This document shows, in pieces, positions 50,037 through 59,207 of a DNA stretch of 64,000 nt. Source of the DNA: an uncultured Acetatifactor sp. (lineage in GTDB: Bacteria > Bacillota > Clostridia > Lachnospirales > Lachnospiraceae); NCBI GenBank assembly GCA_910585665.1, contig CAJUFI010000009.1, positions 20,726-84,725 of the forward strand. Direction: 5' to 3'. A program made the translations under genes and the position numbers. The notes below the pieces were generated by a model. It worked only from the letters and a program-made list of their open reading frames with translations. It had not been told where the DNA came from and made no database searches. The stretch's first letter is position 1, and each line of letters begins with the position of its first letter.

Positions 50037-51851
50037 ATGAGAGAAAAGTATGAATCGTTGGTACTTGTACAGTTAAGAGAGCTTGCGAAAGTCCGCGGGC
50101 TGAAAGTTACGTCTTCCATGAAAAAGGCCGATTTGGTCGAGGCAATGTTGGCCGAGGATGAGAGAGTGAAAGCCCAGGAGGCTGAGGAGTCCGCCAAAAG
50201 CCAGAAGACCGAGACGGCGGCCGATGGCCAGGAGGCACAGCAGGCTGGCGAAAGTGCGCCTGAACCTGCACGCAAACGCAATGCCGTGACCAACAAGCGG
50301 ACGGCAGCGTCTCAGCAGAAGAGCACCCGCAGCCAGAGCGCGGTGCAGAACGAAAGCAATTATAAGGCGGAAAATACAGTCCAGCGGGAGAGCACCCAGA
50401 AATCGGAGGAGGCCGGAGCAGGTCAGGGGGCGCAGGCCGCATCGAATCAGGCGGCATCAGCCCAGACGTCTGGGACAGGCCAGGCCGCGCCGAATCAGGC
50501 GGCATCAGCCCAGACGTCTGGGACAGGCCAGGCCGCGCCGAATCAGGCGGCATCGGCCCAGCCCGCCGGGACAGGCCAGGCCGCGCCAAATCAGACAGCC
50601 AGACAGAGCCAGCCGGCAGCGGGCGCAGCCAATCAGGGGGTGTCAGGCCAGGCGGCAGCTCCGGCACAGCGCACCAGCCGTTCCATGGAAGTGTACGATG
50701 AGAAGACCTATCCCAAGGAGCTGGACAGCGGCGAGGAGGCCAGCGGCATATTGGAAGTCATGCCGGACGGCTATGGCTTTATCCGCTGCGAGAACTATCT
50801 GCCCGGGGAGAACGATGTGTACGTGGCTCCCAGCCAGATTCGCCGCTTCGGCCTGAAGACCGGCGACATTCTGCGGGGCAACAAGAGGATCAAGACCCAG
50901 CAGGAGAAGTTCAGCGCGCTGTTGTTCATCAGGACCATCAACGGATATACCATAGAAGAAGCGTCGAAGCGCAAGGCATTTGAAGATATGACCCCCATCT
51001 TTCCCAATGAGCGGATTCGTCTGGAGACGGCAGGCTGCAGCGTGGCCATGCGCGTCATGGATCTGGTCAGCCCGGTAGGAAAGGGGCAGCGCGGTATGAT
51101 CGTATCGCCGCCCAAGGCCGGTAAGACGACCCTGTTGAAGGAAGTGGCCAAGTCCATTCTGCGGTCCAGCCCGCATATGCATATGCTGATACTGCTCATC
51201 GATGAGCGTCCCGAGGAAGTGACGGACATCAGGGAAGCCATCATAGGCGCGAACGTGGAGGTCATCTATTCCACCTTTGACGAATTGCCTGAGCATCACA
51301 AGCGGGTGTCCGAGATGGTCATCGAGCGGGCGAAGCGCCTGGTGGAACATAAGAAGGACGTAGTCATTCTGCTGGACAGCATCACCCGTCTGTCCAGGGC
51401 CTACAACCTGGTAGTGCCCCCCAGCGGGAGGACGCTTTCCGGCGGTCTCGATCCCGCGGCGCTGCACATGCCCAAGCGGTTCTTCGGCGCTGCCAGGAAC
51501 ATGCGCGAGGGCGGAAGCCTGACCATTCTGGCCACGGCCCTGGTGGACACCGGCAGCAAGATGGACGATGTGATCTACGAGGAGTTCAAGGGCACGGGCA
51601 ACATGGAGATGATCCTGGACCGCAAGCTTTCCGAGAAGCGCATCTTCCCTGCCATCGATTTGGCCAAGTCCGGCACCCGGCGTGAGGACCTGCTTCTGAC
51701 CAGCGAGGAGCTGGATGCCATCAATATCATGCGCAAGGCCCTGAACGGATTGAAGTCGGACGAGGCCACAGACCGCATACTGGACATGTTCGCCCGGACA
51801 AGAAACAACAATGAGTTCGTCCAAATGGTAAAAAGAAACAAATTTATTTAA
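50037..51851 (+). CDS. rho: Transcription termination factor Rho with repetitive N-terminal insert
   Basis: A 604-residue protein, much longer than the 420-residue standard. After an N-terminal Rho_N helix-extension (LVLVQLRELAKVRGLKVTS) comes a disordered Ala/Gln/Ser/Gly-rich insert, roughly residues 45-215, with exact tandem repeats. The RNA-binding cold-shock-like domain (GILEVMPDGYGFIRCENY) and the ATPase core (PPKAGKTTLLKE Walker A, LLIDERPEEVTD, LLDSITRLSRAYN) are complete. It is a hexameric RNA helicase that ends untranslated transcripts. The gene heads the rho-rpmE-DUF1385-prmC-prfA block. Confidence 0.95.
   Translation: MREKYESLVLVQLRELAKVRGLKVTSSMKKADLVEAMLAEDERVKAQEAEESAKSQKTETAADGQEAQQAGESAPEPARKRNAVTNKRTAASQQKSTRSQSAVQNESNYKAENTVQRESTQKSEEAGAGQGAQAASNQAASAQTSGTGQAAPNQAASAQTSGTGQAAPNQAASAQPAGTGQAAPNQTARQSQPAAGAANQGVSGQAAAPAQRTSRSMEVYDEKTYPKELDSGEEASGILEVMPDGYGFIRCENYLPGENDVYVAPSQIRRFGLKTGDILRGNKRIKTQQEKFSALLFIRTINGYTIEEASKRKAFEDMTPIFPNERIRLETAGCSVAMRVMDLVSPVGKGQRGMIVSPPKAGKTTLLKEVAKSILRSSPHMHMLILLIDERPEEVTDIREAIIGANVEVIYSTFDELPEHHKRVSEMVIERAKRLVEHKKDVVILLDSITRLSRAYNLVVPPSGRTLSGGLDPAALHMPKRFFGAARNMREGGSLTILATALVDTGSKMDDVIYEEFKGTGNMEMILDRKLSEKRIFPAIDLAKSGTRREDLLLTSEELDAINIMRKALNGLKSDEATDRILDMFARTRNNNEFVQMVKRNKFI
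50444..50587 (+). repeat. 48-bp tandem repeat, three units, inside rho
   Basis: Units at 50444, 50492 and 50540 encode repeats of NQAASAQTSGTGQAAP. Units 1 and 2 are almost identical, unit 3 has changed in the middle, and a partial fourth follows. As 48 is a multiple of three, copy number can change without breaking Rho. Confidence 0.8.
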
Positions 51852-51860
51852 AATAGGACT

Positions 51861-51889
51861 TGCAAGTACGGTGTCCTTATGCTACAATA
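51861..51889 (+). promoter_or_regulatory. rpmE promoter
   Basis: TTGCAA, 17 bases, TACAAT with TGC before it (extended -10). The leader to the start codon is about 115 bases and has GC-rich paired segments, possibly an L31 leader through which the protein controls its own synthesis. Confidence 0.65.
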
Positions 51890-52006
51890 ATAGCGCTGTT
51901 TGTGGTTCCATAAGCAGTGCGGATGTGAACGACAAATATATTGCGGTTTCGGTGAACGCAAGATACAGCCGTGCCGCTGCGAGACTATTATAGAGAGGTG
52001 AATGAG

Positions 52007-52207
52007 ATGAAGGAAGGAATCCATCCCAAGTATTATCAGGCAACTGTGACCTGTAACTGCGGCAACACTTTTGTGACGGGCTCTACAAAGCCTGAGATTC
52101 ATGTAGAAGTCTGCTCCAAATGCCATCCGTTCTACACCGGCCAGCAGAAGACTGCAAGAGCTGACGGACGTATCGAGAAGTTCAATCGGAAATATGGTGT
52201 GAAATAA
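52007..52207 (+). CDS. rpmE: 50S ribosomal protein L31, zinc-binding type
   Basis: A 66-residue protein with GAGAGGTG before the ATG. MKEGIHPKYY, TCNCGNTFVTGST and VCSKCHPFYTG are diagnostic; the Cys residues make it the zinc-binding C+ form. It bridges the two ribosomal subunits. Follows rho as in many Firmicutes. Confidence 0.96.
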   Translation: MKEGIHPKYYQATVTCNCGNTFVTGSTKPEIHVEVCSKCHPFYTGQQKTARADGRIEKFNRKYGVK

Positions 52208-52237
52208 GGATGAAGTGAATTTCTAGAAATCGCAAGA

Positions 52238-52269
52238 AAGGTTGAGGTGCGTGCATCTCAGCCTTTTTT
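52238..52269 (+). terminator. Terminator after rpmE
   Basis: AAGGTTGAGGTGC pairs with GCATCTCAGCCTT over 13 positions with G-T pairs, followed by six Ts. Confidence 0.75.
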
Positions 52270-52299
52270 ACACTGACAGATATTTATTGGAGGAAGTGT

Positions 52300-53262
52300 A
52301 TGGCTAAAAAGAGAAACCGCTATTCCGGCATCGGCGGTCAGGCCGTGCTGGAAGGCATCATGATGAAGAACAAAGAAAAGTATGCCGTCGCCGTAAGGCG
52401 GCCTGACGGGGGCATTTCCGTGGAGGTGGACAATTACGAGGGAATCCTGCATGGAAGCAAAGTCAAGGAAATTCCTTTCGTCAGAGGTGTCTTTAATTTT
52501 ATAGAGTCCCTTATCCTGGGCACGAAGTGCCTGAACTATTCCGCGTCCTTCTATGAGGAGGAGGAAAGTGACGGGAAGCAGAAAAAGGGGAGCGGGAACG
52601 GAGAGAAGATGATGTCCGTGCTGGTCACCTGTTTTGCTGTGGTGCTGGCGCTGGGCATTTTTGTGGTGCTGCCCTATTATCTGTCATCGCTGTTGAACGG
52701 GTTTCTGCGGAACCAGTCGCTGCTGGCTATCATGGAAGGCGTGATGCGCATCGTGATCTTCATTCTGTATATATTGGCTATCAGCATCATGAAGGACATC
52801 CGGAGACTGTACCGTTATCATGGGGCAGAGCATAAATGCATCAACTGTATCGAGAGGGGCCGGCCATTGACGGTGAGCAATGTGATGCGCAGCTCCAGGC
52901 TTCACAGAAGATGCGGAACCAGTTTTATCTTTTTCGTATTTTTTGTGAGTATTGTTTTGTTTTTCTTCATCCGGGTGGAGAACCCTGCCATGAGGGTGGT
53001 GATCAGGATACTGCTGATGCCTGTGGTGGCCGGGATTTCCTATGAGATCATCAGGCTGGCCGGACGTTCGGACAATATCCTGGTGCGGATTATTTCCGCC
53101 CCCGGCATGGCGATTCAGCGGATGACCACCAAGGAGCCCGATGAGAGCATGGTGGAAGTGGCCATTGCCGCGGTGGAGAGCGTGTTCGACTGGAAGGGAT
53201 ATCTGAGCGAGCATTTCGGATATGAGGCGAAGGATTTTCAAACAGAAGCAACGGAAGAATGA
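52300..53262 (+). CDS. DUF1385 family membrane protein (YqhQ-like)
   Basis: A 320-residue protein after GGAGGAAG. The opening YSGIGGQAVLEGIMMKN and RRLYRYHGAEHKCINCIE, GRPLTVSNVMRSSRLHRRCGTSFIF are the DUF1385 signatures. Three or four membrane helices are visible (VLVTCFAVVLALGIFVVLPY, IVIFILYILAISI, FIFFVFFVSIVLFFFI). It lies before prmC in many Clostridia; its function is not established. Confidence 0.92.
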   Translation: MAKKRNRYSGIGGQAVLEGIMMKNKEKYAVAVRRPDGGISVEVDNYEGILHGSKVKEIPFVRGVFNFIESLILGTKCLNYSASFYEEEESDGKQKKGSGNGEKMMSVLVTCFAVVLALGIFVVLPYYLSSLLNGFLRNQSLLAIMEGVMRIVIFILYILAISIMKDIRRLYRYHGAEHKCINCIERGRPLTVSNVMRSSRLHRRCGTSFIFFVFFVSIVLFFFIRVENPAMRVVIRILLMPVVAGISYEIIRLAGRSDNILVRIISAPGMAIQRMTTKEPDESMVEVAIAAVESVFDWKGYLSEHFGYEAKDFQTEATEE

Positions 53263-53373
53263 ATAGATTTGGACGATGAACCGTAGAAGGCCGAAGGAAA
53301 GACGGCGGGAGATATCGCTGACCGGGAGCAGAAGACTGGGGATTCAGGGAATTTGACAGGGGAGTGTGTGCCC

Positions 53374-54318
53374 ATGACTTATGAAGGACTGTACCGTTGG
53401 GGAAGAGAGGAGCTTTTGTCTGCTGAAATAACGGAAGCGCAGCTGGATGCCAGGCTGCTGCTGGAATCTGTCTGCGGTACAGGCCGGAACGATTTGCTGG
53501 TTCACGGCGACAGAGAGGTGGATTCAGAGAAGCAGAACGCCTATGAAAGGCTGATTGCCGGCAGAAAAGCGAGGATTCCTCTGCAGCAGCTGACAGGGGT
53601 ACAGGAGTTCATGGGGCTGGAGTTCCTGGTGGATGAACATGTGCTGATTCCCAGGCAGGATACGGAGATTCTGGTGGAGGAAGTGCTGAAGAATCTCTAC
53701 GATGGTATGCGAATTTTGGACCTGTGCACGGGGTCTGGCTGTATTCTGATCAGCTTGTTGCATTACAGCAATGACTGTGAAGGCGTGGGGGCAGACATTT
53801 CCGCGGAAGCGCTGGAAGTGGCAAGGCGGAATGCGCGGAAGCTGCTGGGGCCCAAGGCCTGGGCGGAAGCGGGGGCTTCTGTAGGAACAGGGGCGGAGGA
53901 TGTCCGGGAGCTGGGCTGCGGAGAGGACGACGCTGCCGGTGCGGGAGACCGGGACGGGAGGATTTCTTTTGTACAGGGAGATTTGTTTGAAAAGGCAGAG
54001 GGAAAGTTTGACATTATCGTATCCAACCCGCCTTATATTTCCAGTGGCGTAATCGGGACTTTGATGCCGGAGGTGCGGGAGCATGAGCCCCTGGGAGCGC
54101 TGGACGGCGGCGAGGACGGGCTTTCGTTCTATCGAAGGATAGTGGAAGAGTGCAGACCGCATCTGTGCGGCGGAGGAATGCTTTTTTTGGAGATTGGGTA
54201 TGATCAGGCGGATGATGTCAGGAAACTGATGGAAGACGCCGGATTTCTGGAGATAAATGTGGTGAAGGACTATGGTGGGCTGGATCGGGTGGTCTATGGA
54301 ACGAAGGGATTCGAGTGA
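53374..54318 (+). CDS. prmC: Release factor N5-glutamine methyltransferase PrmC
   Basis: A 314-residue enzyme, ATG nine bases after AGGGGAG. N-terminal helical domain, then PLQQLTGVQEFMG, IPRQDTEILVEEVL, the SAM motif LDLCTGSGCILISLL and the catalytic SNPPYISS. It methylates Gln of the GGQ loop in RF1/RF2, and the RF1 gene follows. Between the SAM domain strands there is an extra acidic, Ala/Gly-rich segment of about 35 residues (AGASVGTGAEDVRELGCGED) that most PrmC proteins lack. Confidence 0.93.
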   Translation: MTYEGLYRWGREELLSAEITEAQLDARLLLESVCGTGRNDLLVHGDREVDSEKQNAYERLIAGRKARIPLQQLTGVQEFMGLEFLVDEHVLIPRQDTEILVEEVLKNLYDGMRILDLCTGSGCILISLLHYSNDCEGVGADISAEALEVARRNARKLLGPKAWAEAGASVGTGAEDVRELGCGEDDAAGAGDRDGRISFVQGDLFEKAEGKFDIIVSNPPYISSGVIGTLMPEVREHEPLGALDGGEDGLSFYRRIVEECRPHLCGGGMLFLEIGYDQADDVRKLMEDAGFLEINVVKDYGGLDRVVYGTKGFE

Positions 54319-54435
54319 CATAAGACATAGTCCGGGGCGGAATGCCGTGGGTGATATAGTGCATTGGATGAGAGTTGTGTCCAAGACAGCGGAAGAGTTG
54401 TGACAGGCCGTGGCAGCGGCAGAATGTGAGGATAT

Positions 54436-55512
54436 ATGTTTGACAGATTAGAGGATTTATTGATTCGGTTTGAAGAAATCTTAAGCGAGCTCCATGAGCC
54501 TACGGTGACCTCCAACCAGGAGAGGTTCCGGAAGCTGATGAAGGAACAGAGCGATCTGACTCCCATCGTGGACGCGTACACGGAATACAAGAAATGCAAT
54601 CAGGAAATCGCGGACTCCCTGGAACTGCTGGACGGGGAAAGCGACGAAGAGATGCGGGAAATGATAAAGGAGACCCTGAACGAGAACAGGAAGCGGGTGG
54701 AAGCGCTGGAGCAGGAGCTGAAGATTCTGCTGCTGCCCAAAGACCCGAATGATGACAAGAATGTAATTGTAGAGATCCGCGCAGGTGCGGGCGGAGACGA
54801 AGCGGCGCTGTTCGCATCGGAGATTTACCGCATGTATGTGCATTATGCGGAGAGCCAGCGCTGGAAGGTGGATACCCTGAACGTAGACGAAATCGGCATC
54901 GGCGGCATGAAGGAAGTGCAGTTCACAATCAACGGCCAGGGCGCCTATTCCAAAATGAAATACGAGAGCGGCGTGCACCGCGTCCAGCGGGTGCCGGAGA
55001 CGGAGAGCGGCGGGCGTATCCATACATCTACAATCAGTGTGGCCGTGATGCCGGAGGTGGACGAAGACATCGATATCGTCATCGATGAAAAAGACATCCG
55101 TATCGATGTCATGCGGGCCTCCGGAAACGGTGGACAGTGCGTCAATACCACGGATTCCGCGGTGCGCCTGACCCATTACCCCACGGGAATCGTGGTGTAC
55201 AGCCAGACGGAGAAGTCCCAGCTGCAGAACAAGGCCAAGGCGTTCGCCCTGCTGAAAGCGAAGCTGTACGACATCGAGCAGCAGCAGAGACATGACGCGG
55301 AAGCGGAACTGCGGCGCAGCCAGATAGGCACCGGCGACCGCTCCGAGAAGATACGCACCTATAACTTCCCCCAGGGACGCGTCACAGATCACCGAATCGG
55401 CCTGACGATTTACAAGCTGGACAAAGTCATGAACGGAGACATCCAGGAAATCCTCGATGCCTGTATCGCCGCCGACCAAGCGGCTAAGCTAGTGAAGATG
55501 GGAGAAAACTAG
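54436..55512 (+). CDS. prfA: Peptide chain release factor 1
   Basis: A 358-residue protein. IRAGAGGDEAALFASEIYRM, YESGVHRVQRVPETESGGR, the catalytic GGQ at 232-234 and LRRSQIGTGDRSEKIRTYNF identify RF1, which reads UAA and UAG. It has GGQC where many have GGQH, common in Clostridia. The gene itself ends in UAG, and the last ten codons plus following bases are repeated twice downstream in frame, each time with or near a UAG. Confidence 0.96.
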   Translation: MFDRLEDLLIRFEEILSELHEPTVTSNQERFRKLMKEQSDLTPIVDAYTEYKKCNQEIADSLELLDGESDEEMREMIKETLNENRKRVEALEQELKILLLPKDPNDDKNVIVEIRAGAGGDEAALFASEIYRMYVHYAESQRWKVDTLNVDEIGIGGMKEVQFTINGQGAYSKMKYESGVHRVQRVPETESGGRIHTSTISVAVMPEVDEDIDIVIDEKDIRIDVMRASGNGGQCVNTTDSAVRLTHYPTGIVVYSQTEKSQLQNKAKAFALLKAKLYDIEQQQRHDAEAELRRSQIGTGDRSEKIRTYNFPQGRVTDHRIGLTIYKLDKVMNGDIQEILDACIAADQAAKLVKMGEN

Positions 55513-55653
55513 AAGCCGCTTGGTCGTGCGGCCAGGAAGGCTAAGCTAGTGAAGATGGGAGAAAACTAGAAGCCGCTTGGTCGTACGGCCGAGAAGGCAA
55601 AGCTAGTGAAGATGGGAGAAAACCAGAAGCCTCTTGGATGTGCGACCAGAAGG
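55483..55653 (+). repeat. 57-bp tandem repeat, three units, across the prfA stop codon
   Basis: Units begin at 55483, 55540 and 55597. The first is the prfA 3' end with its TAG, the second has TAG at the same place (55567), the third has CAG and then runs to TGA at 55708. The period is a multiple of three, so all are in the prfA frame. Confidence 0.85.
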
Positions 55654-55706
55654 CCAGTATATGGAGAAAAGCATTTTTTCAAAAAGAAAAAGCAAGGGAA
55701 CGTGAA

Positions 55707-56285
55707 ATGAAGGATTTCATATTTATCATCGGGACAAGCGGCGTCGGCAAGACCACCCTGGGCAAGGGCCTGTTTACGCATTACAATGGGGCTTACGTGG
55801 AACAAAGCATGGTTCCTGAGTTTGGAATCCCGGAAAATGTAGACGAAGGCCTATTTGAAGAGCAGGTATGCTGGGAATGCTGCGTGGCGCAGATGATGAA
55901 ATTCCATGAGATGGGAATCAGGAATATCATCGGGAACGATTTTGACGATTTAAGGACTGCCGACATCCCGGATGTGTTCAAAGGGTATGACTACATTACG
56001 ATTAAGCTGATCTGTAAGGATCCGTCACAGCTTTATAAGCAGATGGAGAACAGAGAAAATGGCCTTACTGACTATGAGCTGCAAAGAAAATGTTCTGAGA
56101 AAGTAAATAAAAGGCCCCTGTTGATAAACGAAGTGGAACTGGATGTAACGGGCAAGACGTCACAGCAGGTATTGGAGGAAGCTGTTAAAATAATCGACAA
56201 TACGGAACCGCTTAGAGAGTATGCCTATCAAAAACCCGGGAAAGATTTGTTTTACTCGTGGGTATTCAGCAATGGACTGCGATAG
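55707..56285 (+). CDS. P-loop ATPase/kinase-like protein
   Basis: A 192-residue protein. IFIIGTSGVGKTTLGKGL is a Walker A at residues 5-20; IIGNDFDDLRTADI may hold the Walker B-like acidic pair. Size and layout resemble small nucleotide or shikimate kinases, but no substrate motif is recognised. The ATG overlaps the TGA that ends the read-through frame of prfA. Confidence 0.65.
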   Translation: MKDFIFIIGTSGVGKTTLGKGLFTHYNGAYVEQSMVPEFGIPENVDEGLFEEQVCWECCVAQMMKFHEMGIRNIIGNDFDDLRTADIPDVFKGYDYITIKLICKDPSQLYKQMENRENGLTDYELQRKCSEKVNKRPLLINEVELDVTGKTSQQVLEEAVKIIDNTEPLREYAYQKPGKDLFYSWVFSNGLR

Positions 56286-56352
56286 TTGGATTTGTCCTCA
56301 TATTAGCGAAATGATTGAGAACATTTGTTCTGCGAGGGGAAATATAGCCGAT

Positions 56353-56391
56353 AAATGAATCGAGACTTCCCAGTGAGGCCTCGATTCATTT
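56353..56391 (+). terminator. Hairpin after the P-loop gene
   Basis: AAATGAATCGAG pairs perfectly with CTCGATTCATTT around a 15-base loop. Only a short T-run is present, within the stem end. Confidence 0.5.
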
Positions 56392-56411
56392 GCGGTCTGG
56401 GGACAGTAAGG

Positions 56412-56620
56412 AATTCCGGCTTTCTCCGAAACAAATTGCATCAGTTATTTTCGACAGTTCCTAAAGGGACAGGAACGGGAAAAGGTCAGTTGGCCGGATT
56501 TCCAGCAGCGTCTGGCAGTTGAGCAAGCGGCGAAGGCTGGAAGAGCAGAAAGACACAGATTTACATACTTAGTAACTGCCGGAAAATAACGGATAAGAGT
56601 TGCTTCGGAAAAAAGCCCGG
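56412..56620. mobile_element. MITE-like element with inverted ends
   Basis: The left arm (about 56416-56462) read in reverse, GAAAATAACTGATGCAATTT and onward, matches the right arm (about 56571-56620), GGAAAATAACGGATAAGAG and TTGCTTCGG, as imperfect terminal inverted repeats of about 45-50 bases. A third related end lies at 63950-64000, and a shorter match at 61041-61069. The 110-base interior codes for nothing recognisable. Confidence 0.5.
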
Positions 56621-56660
56621 TTATTTGCAGACATTTAGGAAGGGAAAAGGATGTAAGGAT

Positions 56661-58022
56661 ATGAAAGACCGCATATTTTCAGACAGGATTTTTGGCAGGA
56701 AGCTGCTGCAGCTCACCGCCCCCATTGCGCTGCAGAGCCTGATGCTGGCTTCCGTGGCGGCTGCAGACGCCGTCATGCTGGGGAGCGTGGCCCAGGATTC
56801 CATGGCGGCGGTGTCCCTGGCGACGCAGATACAGTTCATCCAGAATATGATCCTAAGCGCAGTGGTCTCCGCAGCCGCCATTCTGGGAGCGCAGTACTGG
56901 GGGAAGGGGGACGTGGGCACGGTTGACGATATTTTCTGCATTGCTCTGCGGTATTGCGGCATCGCTTCCCTGCTGTTCTTTGTGGGGTGCGTGTTCTTCC
57001 CCCGGTATCTTATGGTCATCTTCACCAATGAGGAGGCGCTGATTGCCATAGGCATCCGGTATCTGAAGGTGGCGGGGTGGTCGTACTTTCTCACGGGCAT
57101 TTCCCAGTGCTATCTGGTGATCATGAAGGTCAGCGGGCATGCGTCCCAGACCGCTATGATCAGCTCCGGGGCGGTGATTCTCAATATCCTATTGAACGCG
57201 GTGTTCATCTTCGGGCTGTTCGGACTGCCAGCCATGGAGGTGCAGGGGGCGGCGCTGGCCACCCTGATCGCCAGGGTGGTGGAGCTGGTCTGGTGCGTCC
57301 TCTGCTCCAGGCGGGAGGGCTATGTCCGCCCCCAGTGGAGCCGGTTCATGAAGCGCAACCCGCTGCTGGCATCGGATTTCTGGAAATGCGTGTTCCCGCT
57401 GCTGGGAGCCAGCCTTTTCTGGGGAGTGGGGTTCACCTCTTACACGGCGTTCATGGGGCATATGGGGACGGACGCGGCGGCTTCCAATTCCGTGGCATCC
57501 GTGGTCAGGGATCTGATCTGCTGTCTCTGCAACGGAATCAGCAGCGGCGGAGGCATTTTGGTGGGGCACGAGCTGGGCGCGGGCAATCTGGAGCGGGGGA
57601 AGCTGTACGGGAACCGTCTGGTGAAGCTGGCGTTTCTGTGCGGATTCCTCTCTACGGGCGTCATGCTGCTTTTGACCCCTGCGGTGCTTGGGTTCGTGAA
57701 GCTTACGGAGGATGCCCGGAAGTATCTGGTGGGGATGATGGTGATCATGGCGTTCTATATGATCGGGCGCGCGGTGAACACCATTATCATCAACGGCATT
57801 TTCGCGGCAGGCGGGGATACGCTGTTCGATCTGTACAGCCTGGCGGTGTGCATGTGGGGGATCGCCGTGCCGCTGGCCGCCGCGGGGACGTTCCTGTTCG
57901 ACTGGCCAGTGCTGGTGGTCTACGCGTGCACCTGCCTGGACGAGGTGGGGAAGATTCCCTGGGTGATGGTGCATTACAGGAAGTATGGCTGGGTGAAGGA
58001 CTTGACCCGGGAGATTACGTGA
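56661..58022 (+). CDS. MATE family efflux transporter
   Basis: A 453-residue membrane protein with about twelve hydrophobic segments. LTAPIALQSLMLASVAAADAVMLG at the start, VVSAAAILGAQYWGKGD, and the second-half repeat SASLFWGVGFTSYTAFM-like segment are typical. MATE proteins export drugs or metabolites in exchange for Na or H ions. No regulator sits beside it. Complete length. Confidence 0.9.
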   Translation: MKDRIFSDRIFGRKLLQLTAPIALQSLMLASVAAADAVMLGSVAQDSMAAVSLATQIQFIQNMILSAVVSAAAILGAQYWGKGDVGTVDDIFCIALRYCGIASLLFFVGCVFFPRYLMVIFTNEEALIAIGIRYLKVAGWSYFLTGISQCYLVIMKVSGHASQTAMISSGAVILNILLNAVFIFGLFGLPAMEVQGAALATLIARVVELVWCVLCSRREGYVRPQWSRFMKRNPLLASDFWKCVFPLLGASLFWGVGFTSYTAFMGHMGTDAAASNSVASVVRDLICCLCNGISSGGGILVGHELGAGNLERGKLYGNRLVKLAFLCGFLSTGVMLLLTPAVLGFVKLTEDARKYLVGMMVIMAFYMIGRAVNTIIINGIFAAGGDTLFDLYSLAVCMWGIAVPLAAAGTFLFDWPVLVVYACTCLDEVGKIPWVMVHYRKYGWVKDLTREIT

Positions 58023-58214
58023 AGCAGCGCCCTCCGTGTTGCGTTGTTGCTTTCCCCTTTGCTGCTTCCCTCTTGCTGCTTTCGCCTTAGAAATCTGTGG
58101 AATACGAAAGCCACGGAATCAGATATCCGTGGCGTGCGGAATCCATGGAATGCGGAATTCCAGGCGGATGCGTAGATTACATAGCTTGCGGGGGCAGGCG
58201 GATAGGAGCTGGTG

Positions 58215-58898
58215 ATGAAAGGAAAGCAGATTGGAAAGATATTGGTGGATATCGGGATGACGATTGTCCTGTTGCTCCTCATGGCTTATGAACTGATTGG
58301 CCAGGCAGTCCATGAATGGCTGGGTGTGGGAATCTTTGTGCTGGCCGTGGCGCATCATGTGCTGAACGGCAGATGGAGCCGCAGCCTCCTGAAAGGAAGG
58401 TACACGGCTCTGCGGGTCTGGCAGACAGCGCTGGCGGGTCTGGTGCTTCTGTCCATGTTGGGTTCCATGGTCAGTGGCGTCATCCTATCCCGGCAGGTGT
58501 TCGCCTTCCTTCCCATCAGTGGCGGTCGGGCCTTTGCCAGGAACCTCCATATGATTTCCGCCTACTGGGGCTTCGTGCTGATGTCCCTTCACCTGGGGTT
58601 CCACTGGAACATGATGATGGGGATGGCCAGGAAGATGACGAAGGGGCCTTCCCTGGCGCGCAAATGGGCTTTGCGGGCAGCGGCCCTGCTGATGGCGGGA
58701 TATGGGGCATCTGCCTTTTTCAGACGGCAGGTGGGGGCTTACCTGCTGATGACGAGCCATTTCGTGTTTTTTGACTATGAGGAGCCGCTGGTGTTCTTCC
58801 TGGCGGACTATCTGGCAATCATGGGGCTGTTCGTGTGCATAGGCCATTATGTGGCGGAGGAGATTCGTTTTTCAGGCAGAAGGAAGCTTTCTGAGTGA
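58215..58898 (+). CDS. DUF4405 family membrane protein
   Basis: A 227-residue protein with five or six membrane helices. HEWLGVGIFVLAVAHHVLNGRW and HMISAYWGFVLMSLHLGFHW are the DUF4405 blocks whose paired His residues suggest haem binding like cytochrome b subunits. Role unknown. The 190 bases upstream hold a short palindrome (CCACGGA/TCCGTGG) and no gene. Confidence 0.8.
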   Translation: MKGKQIGKILVDIGMTIVLLLLMAYELIGQAVHEWLGVGIFVLAVAHHVLNGRWSRSLLKGRYTALRVWQTALAGLVLLSMLGSMVSGVILSRQVFAFLPISGGRAFARNLHMISAYWGFVLMSLHLGFHWNMMMGMARKMTKGPSLARKWALRAAALLMAGYGASAFFRRQVGAYLLMTSHFVFFDYEEPLVFFLADYLAIMGLFVCIGHYVAEEIRFSGRRKLSE

Positions 58899-59074
58899 TT
58901 CTGCCTTACATCGGTTTGAGGGCTTACACAAACTTTGGGATGTTTCCTGTTTCTGATGTGCTATCATAAGGAATTGTCTACAAATATTTCTTCCAGTGAT
59001 TTCGCGACCAAAGCGGAAGCGATTTTTCATTCATCTGTGTTATCGAAAATCTTATTTTCAGGAGAAAGTATCCT

Positions 59075-59197
59075 GTGATTGAGATGTCCGAAGAAGTCCC
59101 CCGGGAAATCGAAAGCAGGAAAAAGCGGGTAGGCGCAGGGATTCTGTTTTTGGGGGCAGGCGCTATCGGCTTCGTGGTCGCGATTTCACTTATGTAA
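59075..59197 (+). CDS. Small single-helix membrane protein
   Basis: A 40-residue ORF with GTG start nine bases after AGGAGA (ATG at 59084 also possible). A charged N terminus (EEVPREIESRKKR) is followed by one hydrophobic helix (VGAGILFLGAGAIGFVVAI). It ends ten bases before the CPBP gene and probably shares its message. Confidence 0.55.
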   Translation: MIEMSEEVPREIESRKKRVGAGILFLGAGAIGFVVAISLM

Positions 59198-59207
59198 GGA
59201 GAACAGT

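Noticed and set aside
50444..50587. CRISPR array
   Set aside because: Exact tandem 48-bp units without spacers, in frame inside rho.
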